From the NCBI GenBank assembly GCA_947164965.1, contig CAMUYR010000003.1, positions 62,001-126,000 of the forward strand: 64,000 nucleotides of DNA, given 5' to 3'. This document shows positions 25,926 through 32,896 of the stretch, piece by piece. How positions within the stretch are numbered: the first letter of the stretch is position 1; each line of letters opens with the position of its first letter. This DNA comes from an uncultured Prevotella sp. (lineage in GTDB: Bacteria > Bacteroidota > Bacteroidia > Bacteroidales > Bacteroidaceae). The notes beneath the pieces are model-generated. The model worked only from the letters and a program-made list of their open reading frames with translations, did no database searches and had not been told where the DNA came from. The position numbers were made by a program, and so were the translations under genes.

Positions 25926-26248
25926 ATTGTTTCTGTTAAATATCAAATCGAATCTCAGTATTCTATCTCTATTTACCCTTAACGTATCTTCTTAGAGTCA
26001 TCTCCGAGCCATCTCCGAGGGTATGAGCTTACTCAACGCTCTGCCTATGCTACGTCCTTCCTTCTCCCTTGCTACTCCCTTGACCTTGCTGGTCGAGTCT
26101 GCTTTCGCTCGGCAATAATCAAACGAGTTTGTTATTACTCTCGCTTAATCGCAGCCTTATCTACGATATAGCTTGGAGCATATAGGGTTACCCTCTCCGT
26201 TTTAGGTGTCTCAATTCTGATTGGCCAAATTCTGACCACAAAGATACG
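25926..26248 (-). promoter_or_regulatory. Long leader of the seven-gene cassette
   Basis: A minus-strand -7 box TATCTTTGT lies at 26238-26246, about 310 bases before the ATG at 25925. The leader holds an imperfect hairpin (AATAATCAAAC / GTTTGTTATT, about 26120-26142), a doubled ATCTCCGAG near 25998-26020, and a purine-rich stretch. One frame stays open for over 45 codons on the minus strand (about 25990-26150; contains STSKVKGVAREKEGRSIGRA), without a clear start. It may be a regulatory leader, a small RNA, or a remnant of older coding DNA. Confidence 0.45.
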
Positions 26249-26292
26249 AATTATTTCCCAATGATAAGCATAAAAAACTGAAAAAGTTATCA

Positions 26293-26351
26293 TCACAAGC
26301 CTTGTGAACGTTGTTTTATTTGGATTTTTGTGTGAAAATGCTTACTTTTGC
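26293..26351 (+). promoter_or_regulatory. Promoter with near-palindrome, frameshifted gene
   Basis: TTTG (26319-26322), 20 bases, TACTTTTGC (26343-26351), only 6 bases before the ATG at 26358. A CACAAGCCTTGTG palindrome at 26293-26305 lies upstream of the -33 element and resembles those at 14282 and 27278. Confidence 0.6.
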
Positions 26352-26357
26352 CACAAA

Positions 26358-26773
26358 ATGAAGAAAGATATGGCAACACGTGAACAGATTGAAGCATTGA
26401 AGATTGACGAGAACGTCTTTGAACTGGCAGAGGACACAGAACTGGAGTACCTGGTTCATTTTGCGGCTCCATTTACAGGTGGTGATAAGTGCTTGGTCCC
26501 AAAGGGAACCGCTTTCGCACCACATTCGCCTATGCGAGGTGATGCTCTGTATATGCATCTGGTAGACGAGGACAATGAAGAGTTGTATGCGAAGATGGAA
26601 GCACAAGTAAAAGTCAACTACGAAAACCTATTCACTCGTCTGCAAGATTTTCGTTTTTCATCACAGAAGCACAGCTCAAAACACTACCTCTCAAATTCCG
26701 TAGTGGCAGCGCAGAGCGCCTATTGGAAATCATACGCCAGTTGCGTTCTCCCGTCTATCCGATTTTCCCATAA
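26358..26773 (+). pseudogene. Conserved-looking unknown gene with a probable one-base deletion
   Basis: The reading from ATG 26358 (MKKDMATREQIEALKIDENV) is natural up to LFTRLQDFRF. It then becomes rich in Ser and His and ends at 26795. If one T is added in the T-run at 26654-26658, the other frame continues FFITEAQLKTLPLKFRSGSA and ends RSPVYPIFP at 26773, giving a coherent 139-residue protein. I therefore read this as a frameshift by loss of a T, as a sequencing error, or as a programmed slip. The family is not recognised. The 3' end overlaps the convergent NUDIX gene by 19 bases. Confidence 0.5.
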
Positions 26774-27189
26774 AGGCTTATCGCATCCTGCATAATCTCC
26801 TCATGGTCGAATGCCAAAGAAGGAAGGGTGTCGATGGGGAACCATTGAGCCTTGGCGGCATCATCCTGGCCAGTTACAGCGAGAGGGTTATCAACGATAG
26901 CGAGATAAGCAACGGTGATGGTGCGGCCTCTTGGGTCACGATTAACTTTGGAATAGGCACCAATCTGATGGAGGTCGAACACCTTTAAGCCTGTTTCTTC
27001 CTCCAGTTCACGGATAGCACATTGTTCTGTAGTCTCGTCCATATTCATGAAACCACCAGGGAACGCCCAACATCCTTTATAAGGGTCTGCACCTCTCTCA
27101 ATCAGCAGCACCTGTGGTACCGCTTCCTTAGTCATCACCACGCAGTCTGCCGTTACTGCCGGTCTTGGATATTTATAGGTATATGCCAT
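26755..27189 (-). CDS. NUDIX hydrolase
   Basis: 144 residues. The NUDIX box is complete: GGFMNMDETTEQCAIRELEEETGL matches Gx5Ex7REUxEExGU. PGGF and the following hydrophobic core resemble ADP-ribose pyrophosphatases and related house-cleaning hydrolases that split nucleoside diphosphate linkages; the exact substrate cannot be told. ATG 27187-27189 (MAYTYKYPRPAVTADCVV) is chosen because the -7 TACATTTGC (27210-27218) with TTTG 20 bases upstream sits just before it. Confidence 0.85.
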   Translation of the reverse strand: MAYTYKYPRPAVTADCVVMTKEAVPQVLLIERGADPYKGCWAFPGGFMNMDETTEQCAIRELEEETGLKVFDLHQIGAYSKVNRDPRGRTITVAYLAIVDNPLAVTGQDDAAKAQWFPIDTLPSLAFDHEEIMQDAISLYGKIG

Positions 27190-27438
27190 AATCAATGAAT
27201 TCTGATATTGCAAATGTAGCAATTATTTTTCAACATTCCAAATTTTATCCATATTAATTTCAAAAAAAAGTATTTCACAAGCCTTGCGGAATGCTAATTT
27301 ACACATTATTATATTTAAAAGTATCGCGGAACGACGCGATGGATTATTTGATGGGCTGCACCTTAGAAATTAATAAAGTGGCATAGAAATTGCGATTGTA
27401 TCAGAAATAGTTATTATCGTTTGCAACGAAATAGATTG

Positions 27439-28005
27439 TTATTCCACTTGTCCTTCTTGGAATATCGTGGCAGTTTCCTGCTCCTTCATCCATTCATCCA
27501 TCTCCGCATCCCATTCCATTTGCAACAGGTCGGGATAATAGTTGCTGTCATACTTCTCACCAAACAGGTAGTGATACGAAGTACCAAACGTCTCACTGGC
27601 TAGTCGCTCCATAGATGCTGTCCACCAGTAGTCTTCTGGAAATCCAAGTGCCTGATACAAGTCGCAGCAACGTCTGATCAGCAGCTCGTATTCCGTCTCA
27701 GAGATAACGTCCGTCAGACGCACCCTCTTGTTGTCGAACCACACATCCATCCATTCGTCAATGTCCTGGTTCTCAATCAGGTTAGCCGTATATCCCCACA
27801 CCTTCAAAGCCCATAGGAAATGGCCTGTCTCAGCACAGAGGTCACCGATTCGCGAACCCCTCATGAATTTCCATTTGCAGCTGGCCGCACATCGTATCGG
27901 ATGAATCGCCCTGTTTACCAGATTCCTCAGCAGTCGAGCTTCCAGATGTGTGACAACACCATCGGGTGTGCAGCTGCACACCCGATAAGGAATTCTTCTT
28001 CTCAT
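27439..28005 (-). CDS. Unknown protein paired with the CbbX-type AAA ATPase
   Basis: 188 residues, not recognised. It is Trp/Tyr/Cys-rich, has RRRIPYRVCSCTPDG at the start and an acidic end (WDAEMDEWMKEQ). No signal peptide or membrane segment. ATG 28003-28005 begins 14 bases after the AAA gene stop on the same strand, so the two are co-transcribed. CbbX-type ATPases remodel partner proteins, and this may be the partner (inference). A 26-bp perfect palindrome lies within codons 7-15. Confidence 0.6.
   Translation of the reverse strand: MRRRIPYRVCSCTPDGVVTHLEARLLRNLVNRAIHPIRCAASCKWKFMRGSRIGDLCAETGHFLWALKVWGYTANLIENQDIDEWMDVWFDNKRVRLTDVISETEYELLIRRCCDLYQALGFPEDYWWTASMERLASETFGTSYHYLFGEKYDSNYYPDLLQMEWDAEMDEWMKEQETATIFQEGQVE
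27961..27986. repeat. Perfect 26-bp palindrome inside a coding region
   Basis: ATCGGGTGTGCAG followed by its exact reverse complement, with no spacer. It encodes part of VCSCTPDG of the unknown protein. Such a length is not expected by chance in a few kilobases. Confidence 0.85.
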
Positions 28006-28019
28006 CAAATTTCCAGTCT

Positions 28020-29123
28020 TTAGAACCCAATTCTAGTCTTCTGCCTCGGTATCTCGATAGGCACGATATCCTCTGGCGTCAGCATACACAGGTCCTGCTT
28101 TTCTAAGCTTCGCTGCCTTACACATCGTGTTGCATGCTGGATATAGATACGTTCCAACTGGTTGGCAACGAATCGCGCATTACCCCATGTCTGCGGATCG
28201 CGCACCTGATAGGCATTAGCCAGCATTCTACTATACTTCTCCCAAGCTCCGTCGGTGAATTCATACTCATAGTCCTTCACCCTGCTTTTGGTGATTTCCA
28301 GAAGCTCGTCCACCGTAAAGTCCTGAAACTCAAACTTATTGGGAAAACGCGAATATAGTCCCGGATTCATATCCAGCAACTTCTGCATCTGGTCCTTATA
28401 GCCACAGAGCACCACCGCAATGTCGCGCTGTGTCTCGTCGGCCAGCACATTCATCAGTAGCTGAATGACTATCTTCCCTGGGTCGTTGTCATTCTTGCCG
28501 TTCAGCAGATAGGCCTCGTCTATCATCAGCACCCCGCCTTTCGCCTTCTCCAGCACCTGCCGCATGGCACGTTCCTCGTCACCCCACAGCGTCCCGATAA
28601 ACGTACCTCGGTCGCAAACCACCACATGTCCTTTCGACAAAGCACCTGCCTGTCGCAACAGCGAGCCATATATCTTGCAGACGGTTGTCTTCCCCGTTCC
28701 AGGGCGTCCGAAGAACACACTGTGCAGCGACACCACATGCTGCTTGCTGTTAGGAAATGCCTGCAACCTCAGCTTGTTATAGTTGGTCAGTGCCACCAGT
28801 TCATCCATGCGCCGCTTAATCTCCTCACATCCCACCAGCTTATCCAGTTCCTCGCGCGGATTTGCTATCGGTCGCAGAATCTCCACATTCACGCTGAATG
28901 AGGCATTCTGTTCAATATACCCACTCGGTATCGCATCGTCATCCATCATACTGTCGTCATCATCCTGCGGCAGTTCTTCTTCATCATCTTCAGGTAGTGT
29001 CTCATCCTCGTTTTCCGTTGGTTTCTCCTCCACCACCTCCATTGCAAATTCACCATTAATAAAATCACTCAGCAGTTTTTCAAAATCATCCTCTTCGTTA
29101 AACAAACTTTGTTCTTTCTGCAT
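28020..29123 (-). CDS. CbbX/SpoVK-type AAA+ ATPase
   Basis: 367 residues. An acidic N-terminus (residues about 10-70, runs of Asp/Glu) precedes a CbxX/CfqX AAA domain: LDKLVGCEEIKRRMDELVAL, Walker A FFGRPGTGKTT, Walker B GGVLMIDEAYLL, sensor 1 IAVVLCGYKDQM, arginine region LYSRFPNKFEF, and sensor 2 WGNARFVANQLE. Relatives remodel protein complexes (Rubisco activase CbbX, the SpoVK group). The target here is unknown. ATG 29121-29123 (MQKEQSLF) is taken rather than a TTG two codons earlier. A leader of about 320 bases precedes it. Confidence 0.85.
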   Translation of the reverse strand: MQKEQSLFNEEDDFEKLLSDFINGEFAMEVVEEKPTENEDETLPEDDEEELPQDDDDSMMDDDAIPSGYIEQNASFSVNVEILRPIANPREELDKLVGCEEIKRRMDELVALTNYNKLRLQAFPNSKQHVVSLHSVFFGRPGTGKTTVCKIYGSLLRQAGALSKGHVVVCDRGTFIGTLWGDEERAMRQVLEKAKGGVLMIDEAYLLNGKNDNDPGKIVIQLLMNVLADETQRDIAVVLCGYKDQMQKLLDMNPGLYSRFPNKFEFQDFTVDELLEITKSRVKDYEYEFTDGAWEKYSRMLANAYQVRDPQTWGNARFVANQLERIYIQHATRCVRQRSLEKQDLCMLTPEDIVPIEIPRQKTRIGF

Positions 29124-29454
29124 AATCAAAAGACATAAAAAACCAAATCAAAAAAATATTAAGGTATACCCCGTTTTTAGGGGCGCAAGAGTTATCAGGC
29201 AAATGCCGAAGCATCCGCCCTTAGTATCATAGAGTTTTCCTTTCAGATTTCTCTATCACAAAACAGACAATTGTAGCAATAAGTCAAAGAACGCTTGAAA
29301 AAATGACAAGACACATTACACCCGCCGATTCACAGACACAGTATCAACTTAGTCTTAGAACCGCTCGGCATCTGATCGTAATCTTTGTCATTCCTTTCAT
29401 TCTTTTTTTCTACAATTATTTTTGTGATAGATTTGTTTTCCGGCTGCAAAAGTA
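29124..29454 (-). ncRNA. Structured leader or small RNA before the AAA ATPase gene
   Basis: Promoter on the minus strand: TTTG (29475-29478), 20 bases, TACTTTTGC (29446-29454). The 320-base leader contains no convincing ORF. Near its end is a compact structure (about 29163-29217): GGGCG closing with CGCCC, inside it ATGC-TTCG-GCAT (a UUCG tetraloop stem), and then CCCC-TAAAAA-CGGGG followed 10 bases later by a T-run. This could be an attenuator, a riboswitch-like leader, or the 3' end of a separate small RNA. No known family was recognised. Confidence 0.4.
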
Positions 29455-29469
29455 CGCATTAAGTTTGAT

Positions 29470-29580
29470 TCCTCCAAATATTTTTAGTTAAAAATCAGAG
29501 AGACCCGACGATCGGGTAGGCTCAATTTGAGAATTTTTGGAGGAATGCTTGGTGGATTCAAATAAATAGCGTATATTTGC
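29470..29580 (+). promoter_or_regulatory. Promoter region of the 29602 gene with inverted repeats
   Basis: The -7 TATATTTGC is at 29572-29580, with CTTG 20 bases upstream. Upstream are a pair TTCCTCCAAA (29469-29478) and TTTGGAGGAA (29535-29544) in inverted orientation, and a small palindrome CCCGACGATCGGG near 29503-29515. The first arm also overlaps the -33 element of the divergent AAA gene. Confidence 0.5.
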
Positions 29581-29601
29581 AAGCGAAAAGACAAGGATAC
29601 A

Positions 29602-30090
29602 ATGGAAGATCAAGATATAATGAGGGCTGCGGAGCCTGTTGTGGCTTATCCTGTGACATCTTACGCTGATGCCATGGCGATGATTCACACCATGCATCTT
29701 ACCCGTGAGGATAAGGAACGTGTGGGCCGGAGGCTTGTACAGGAAACGACAGAGAAAAACCTCTCGAAAGCCTTCGACCGTTTGGAACAAATGTCAACAT
29801 TGGTTGCTGGTTGGGCAGGTGAAGGTACACTTCCGGTATCACGTATTGCTATCAATAATCTAAAGAAAGTATTGCTTATTTCCAGTGATGAGGATTGGGA
29901 ATATTGGATGATTAGTCCAGAAGGTAATGGTGCTATTGGGCTGCAGTCGAAAATGCGTCGTTCAAGCATTAGTGTTGGATCGGATGAATTTTCGTATTAT
30001 ACCAAGGTTGATGAAAAACGAATGGGAGAAAGTCACGTTGCCTTTGATGCAGACCGTTTCCTTTCTATTATGCGAGAGATTGTAAAATGA
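29602..30090 (+). CDS. Unknown 162-residue protein, first of a two-gene unit
   Basis: Not recognised. The N-terminal third is helical (MAMIHTMHLTREDKERVGRR), the middle predicts beta strands (VLLISSDEDWEYWMISPEGN), and the rest is basic and polar (SKMRRSSISVGSDEFSYYTK). No signal peptide. It overlaps the next gene by four bases (ATGA) and the pair has its own promoter and terminator. Size and arrangement are like small toxin-antitoxin or immunity pairs, but no family motif supports that. Confidence 0.6.
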   Translation: MEDQDIMRAAEPVVAYPVTSYADAMAMIHTMHLTREDKERVGRRLVQETTEKNLSKAFDRLEQMSTLVAGWAGEGTLPVSRIAINNLKKVLLISSDEDWEYWMISPEGNGAIGLQSKMRRSSISVGSDEFSYYTKVDEKRMGESHVAFDADRFLSIMREIVK

Positions 30091-30272
30091 CTCAACAACA
30101 ATTAGTCAAGTCTCATGCAGGAATCTTTGTACGATCAGAATCAAAGAATTTAATACCAAATCGTCAGGTTCCTGAGGAATTAGCATCTAAGGTCGTTTCT
30201 GCAGATGCAATTCTCCAAGATGTTCGTTGGGAACTTTTGGAGCTTGCAAAACTACAATCCAAGACATTATAA
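30087..30272 (+). CDS. Unknown 61-residue protein, second of the two-gene unit
   Basis: Short soluble protein (MTQQQLVKSHAGIFVRSESK, ending LLELAKLQSKTL), starting four bases before the upstream stop. Not recognised. The helical C-terminus could bind the upstream protein (inference). A rho-independent terminator follows 39 bases later. Confidence 0.55.
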   Translation: MTQQQLVKSHAGIFVRSESKNLIPNRQVPEELASKVVSADAILQDVRWELLELAKLQSKTL

Positions 30273-30310
30273 TTAATGTGCACCAAAATCAAGAAGAAAA
30301 AGGATATAAC

Positions 30311-30334
30311 AAAACCCCTCGGATAAGGGGTTTT
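30311..30334. terminator. Rho-independent terminator
   Basis: AAAACCCCT / AGGGGTTTT (30311-30319, 30326-30334) with loop CGGATA, ending the plus-strand unit and facing the amidase gene stop at 30364. Confidence 0.85.
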
Positions 30335-30363
30335 GTTGTTAGAGATTAAATTAGAGATTAAGG

Positions 30364-30810
30364 TTAACGATTGAGGGAGGCATACTCGGCTTGCGGGGAG
30401 TAGCAGGGGCACTTTTTCGCGACGTTGGGGAAGTCGCGGTGACCGACGATTTTGGCGTTGGGGTACGACTGCTTGAGGTCTTTAAGTAGATACCACAGGG
30501 CGGCTTTTTGCTCGGGCGTGCGGGTGTCGGCATAGCGGCCTTTGGCGTCCATTCCGCCGATGTAGCAGATGCCGATGGCATGGTCGTTGTAGTGTCTGAC
30601 GTGGGCTCCGGCATATTTCTCGTCACGTCCTTTGTGGATGCTGCCGTCCTGGTAGATGACCCAGTGGTAGCCGATCATGGCCCAGTTCTTGGCGCGGTGG
30701 CACCGGTCGATGTCGTTGACGGTCCATGCCTGGTTGGGCTTCGTGCAGCTGCAGTGCACGACGAGGTACAGTACCTCTTTCATTGGTCTCATGTTGTTCG
30801 TTTCTTTCAT
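30364..30810 (-). CDS. N-acetylmuramoyl-L-alanine amidase
   Basis: Amidase_2 family zinc enzyme of 148 residues, like T7 lysozyme. It cuts the bond between muramic acid and L-alanine in peptidoglycan. Zinc ligands and active site are visible: VVHCSCTK, MIGYHWVIYQDG, HVRHYNDHAIGICYIGG, and GHRDFPNVAKKCPCY. No signal peptide, so export would need lysis or another route, as for phage-type enzymes. It ends the HU - smalltalk - amidase trio, a set frequent in Bacteroidales genomes. ATG 30808-30810 is used; ATG 30792 is possible. Confidence 0.9.
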   Translation of the reverse strand: MKETNNMRPMKEVLYLVVHCSCTKPNQAWTVNDIDRCHRAKNWAMIGYHWVIYQDGSIHKGRDEKYAGAHVRHYNDHAIGICYIGGMDAKGRYADTRTPEQKAALWYLLKDLKQSYPNAKIVGHRDFPNVAKKCPCYSPQAEYASLNR

Positions 30811-30823
30811 GGCATTTGTGTGT

Positions 30824-30925
30824 TTAGCAGCAGCTCTGTACGGCTACGGCACCGGCTACTGAGGTAATGACTGTTGCAATGAATTGCAGGATTTTAGCGA
30901 TGGTGGTCCAGTTTACTTTGATCAT
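30824..30925 (-). CDS. Smalltalk protein
   Basis: Thirty-three residues: MIKVNWTTIAKILQFIATVI then TSVAGAVAVQSCC. One hydrophobic helix and a terminal Cys pair match the tiny membrane proteins named smalltalk that occur between HU-like and amidase genes in Bacteroidales. Function unknown. It starts 3 bases after a run of five heptamers and ends 13 bases before the amidase start. Confidence 0.75.
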   Translation of the reverse strand: MIKVNWTTIAKILQFIATVITSVAGAVAVQSCC

Positions 30926-30928
30926 GAT

Positions 30929-30963
30929 AGATGTAAGATGTTAGAAGTAAGATGTAAGATGTT
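30929..30963 (-). repeat. Five tandem heptamers before the smalltalk gene
   Basis: Plus-strand units AGATGTA, AGATGTT, AGAAGTA, AGATGTA, AGATGTT, exactly 35 bases, ending 3 bases from the start codon. They fill most of the gap to the HU stop. Confidence 0.9.
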
Positions 30964-30972
30964 AATAATTAA

Positions 30973-31485
30973 TTAATCGCCTTCACCGGGCTCGTCACCG
31001 TTGTTGGTAGACCCAGAACTTGGGTTTACACCCCCTCCTTCGGATGGGCTAGGGGAGGCCTTCGGCTTGGTCTCGTACATGTCCTTGACATTGACGAACG
31101 AGGCCTTCTTCTTCAGCATTTTCGACGAGAGGTTGTTGACGTCGGTGCGGCTGGGGGCGAAGCAGAGGAAGAGGCCGTTGATGTTGACACCGAGGTTGAA
31201 GTCCTCTTCCTTGTCGGCACCGGTGCTCTTCACTGAGAGGTAGAAGACGCCGAGTTCGCCGAACTGGACCTTCTTGCCTTCGAGCAGCTGTTCGAGCATA
31301 CAGTACTGCAGCTTGTTGGCTACACCCAGACAGACGTCCTCGCCATAGACGGAGTTGTGTTCGGACATGTGCTTGCAGAGCTGCTGGTAGCTCATGGTCT
31401 TGGTGGTTGCTACTCGGCCGTACCACTTGCCGTAGGACTTTGAGTCCTTGATCTTGTTTTGGGATACTTTGATGAATACAGGCAT
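30973..31485 (-). CDS. HU-family DNA-binding protein with repeat-derived tail
   Basis: 170 residues, in the longer HU/IHF-like group (HU-HIG) of Bacteroidales. The N-terminal 125 residues have the helical base and arms: MPVFIKVSQNKIKDSKSYGK, LCKHMSEHNSVYGEDVCLGV, LLEGKKVQFGELGVFYLSVK. Such proteins bend or coat DNA. The tail after residue 145 (KASPSPSEGGGVNPSSGS) is encoded by a GC-rich palindromic element like those in GH2, LysS and RsmD, so the original C-terminus was probably replaced. First of the HU, smalltalk and amidase trio. Confidence 0.8.
   Translation of the reverse strand: MPVFIKVSQNKIKDSKSYGKWYGRVATTKTMSYQQLCKHMSEHNSVYGEDVCLGVANKLQYCMLEQLLEGKKVQFGELGVFYLSVKSTGADKEEDFNLGVNINGLFLCFAPSRTDVNNLSSKMLKKKASFVNVKDMYETKPKASPSPSEGGGVNPSSGSTNNGDEPGEGD
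31030..31059. repeat. GC-rich palindromic element in the HU-like gene tail
   Basis: Thirty bases similar (about 25 of 30) to the right arm of the element in GH2 (5441-5470). A single copy, with its hairpin partly decayed. Confidence 0.6.
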
Positions 31486-31492
31486 GGTGAAA

Positions 31493-31520
31493 ATTAAAGA
31501 TTAAAGATTAAAAATTAAAT
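31493..31520 (-). repeat. Four tandem heptamers before the HU-like gene
   Basis: Plus-strand units ATTAAAG, ATTAAAG, ATTAAAA, ATTAAAT, ending 7 bases upstream of the HU-like start codon. Confidence 0.85.
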
Positions 31521-31634
31521 ATTGTGGCCACTACAGAGATTTTCTCTGACAGTGCAAAGGTACGACTTGGGCGGAGGCAATTGATGGTCTTTGGCGGACA
31601 GTGGGGCTGAAATAAACATATTTTAGGATATCGG

Positions 31635-31952
31635 CTACTTTTTGGTGGGATCGTGCATATAAATGGCATACATTTCTGCATCCTGCAGGTGGCGGATGAA
31701 CTGCTGATAGAGGGGCGATCGGGTGAGTAGCTCCTGGTCCTGCAGCTCCTCGGGCAGGTCGATGCAGTAGTCCTCGCAGATGTAGCGGACGGCCTGTGGC
31801 GGCAGCTTTTGCATCTTGGGTGTCACACCCATCGCCTCAAGGACGGGACGGCGGGTATTCAGATAGCGGCGGAAGGTACTGGGTGAGACGTCGGCGAGCT
31901 TGGCCAGCGTGCTCTTGCTGATGAATCGGTGTCTGTCGTATAAGTTGATCAT
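31635..31952 (-). CDS. Small helix-turn-helix protein
   Basis: 105 residues from ATG 31950-31952. The start MINLYDRHRFISKSTLAKLA is followed by DVSPSTFRRYLNTRR, a clear helix-turn-helix with a recognition helix rich in Arg. The remainder is helical (LPPQAVRYICEDYCIDLPEE). It may regulate the surrounding accessory module. The longer reading to 32012 starts at GTG inside a 22-base tandem repeat and is not credible. Confidence 0.65.
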   Translation of the reverse strand: MINLYDRHRFISKSTLAKLADVSPSTFRRYLNTRRPVLEAMGVTPKMQKLPPQAVRYICEDYCIDLPEELQDQELLTRSPLYQQFIRHLQDAEMYAIYMHDPTKK

Positions 31953-31982
31953 AACATTTGGGTGATTCGTTTGAAGGAGAAA

Positions 31983-32039
31983 AGTGGCACTATTCGATGG
32001 GTTTAGTGGCACTATTCGATGGGTTTAGTGGCACTATTC
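31983..32039. repeat. 22-base tandem repeat, 2.6 copies
   Basis: Unit AGTGGCACTATTCGATGGGTTT at 31983-32004 and 32005-32026, third copy partial to 32039. It covers the 3' end of the Toprim-like gene; the gene's TAG stop is within the second unit. Since 22 is not a multiple of three, each added copy changes the frame. Confidence 0.9.
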
Positions 32040-32788
32040 TGGGACCATCGCTCCAGTAGATATTGCAGCATGTCTATCTCGCGATGCTTCTGGTCGGCAG
32101 ATGCCGCGTCTTCCAATGCATTGGAGACCGCGATGTCGAGGCCGAAGGTGCGACGGACCATGTCCCGGAGTTCCAACCAGGCGATGAAGTTGGAGCCCGT
32201 CTCGTCGGTATGAGGATACACGGTGACCTTGCAACCCAGCAGGGGCTTCAGCTGGTCGATGGTGAAACAGGTGTGGGGCATGAGCGAGAGCCACAGCTGG
32301 TAGGGGTATAGCTCGCTGAGAATGACGGCGGATTCCGGGGATTCGACGAGTCCGATAGATTTGGGAGTCGCAACGCGAGAAATCCTACCAGAATCTGCCA
32401 AATAAGATTCATTCAGGAGATGGAGACCGAAGAGGCAGTGGCGGACGTGGCAGGACTGGAGGATGGGTTCGCGCTGTTTCAGAAGCGTAGAGAGCCAAGT
32501 GTTGGGACTGATGAGCGCATCCTGCGGGGTGAGCATGTCGTCGATGAGCCAGAAGATAGGGTGACCGCTCTTCGACTTGCCCAGATAGTAGCGCGCTGCT
32601 GCATGGTGCATCTGCTCGACTGTCAGCTTCCCCATGTCGATCCAGGGCTGGAAGAAGTCGAAGTCGTCGGCACGGCAGGCCTGGACCATCGGCATGGACG
32701 GCAGTATGAAGTCGACCATGCGGCTGATGTCGGATGTCTTCGGGCTGAGCGCCTTGAACGTATGTTTGAATATCTCGTTTAGCTTCAT
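32012..32788 (-). CDS. DUF6371 Toprim-like protein
   Basis: 258 residues. Matches the DUF6371 pattern: GHPIFWLIDDMLTPQDA, HCLFGLHLL, IGLVESPESAVILSELYPY (Toprim Glu region), and VTVYPHTDETGSNFIAWLEL. Where relatives usually have YPDTD this protein has YPHTD, so one acidic metal ligand may be missing. Such proteins replace or assist primase or nicking functions in mobile DNA of Bacteroidales. The next gene upstream encodes a RecA-like ATPase. The last codons come from a 22-base tandem repeat. Confidence 0.7.
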   Translation of the reverse strand: MKLNEIFKHTFKALSPKTSDISRMVDFILPSMPMVQACRADDFDFFQPWIDMGKLTVEQMHHAAARYYLGKSKSGHPIFWLIDDMLTPQDALISPNTWLSTLLKQREPILQSCHVRHCLFGLHLLNESYLADSGRISRVATPKSIGLVESPESAVILSELYPYQLWLSLMPHTCFTIDQLKPLLGCKVTVYPHTDETGSNFIAWLELRDMVRRTFGLDIAVSNALEDAASADQKHREIDMLQYLLERWSQNSATKPIE

Positions 32789-32896
32789 CGCTTCTTTTGT
32801 TTCTTTTGTCTCTCTATCCCCTGTATACTTACACCCCTCTCTATATATACCCCACCTCCTCTCTTAACAGAGAGGTGGGGATATAGTAAGAGGGGG

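Noticed and set aside
25990..26150. Protein gene in the cassette leader
   Set aside because: The frame has no acceptable start and ends before the real gene; kept only as a note on the leader.
31953..32012. GTG-started N-terminal extension of the HTH protein
   Set aside because: It is encoded by the 22-base tandem repeat that also ends the upstream gene.
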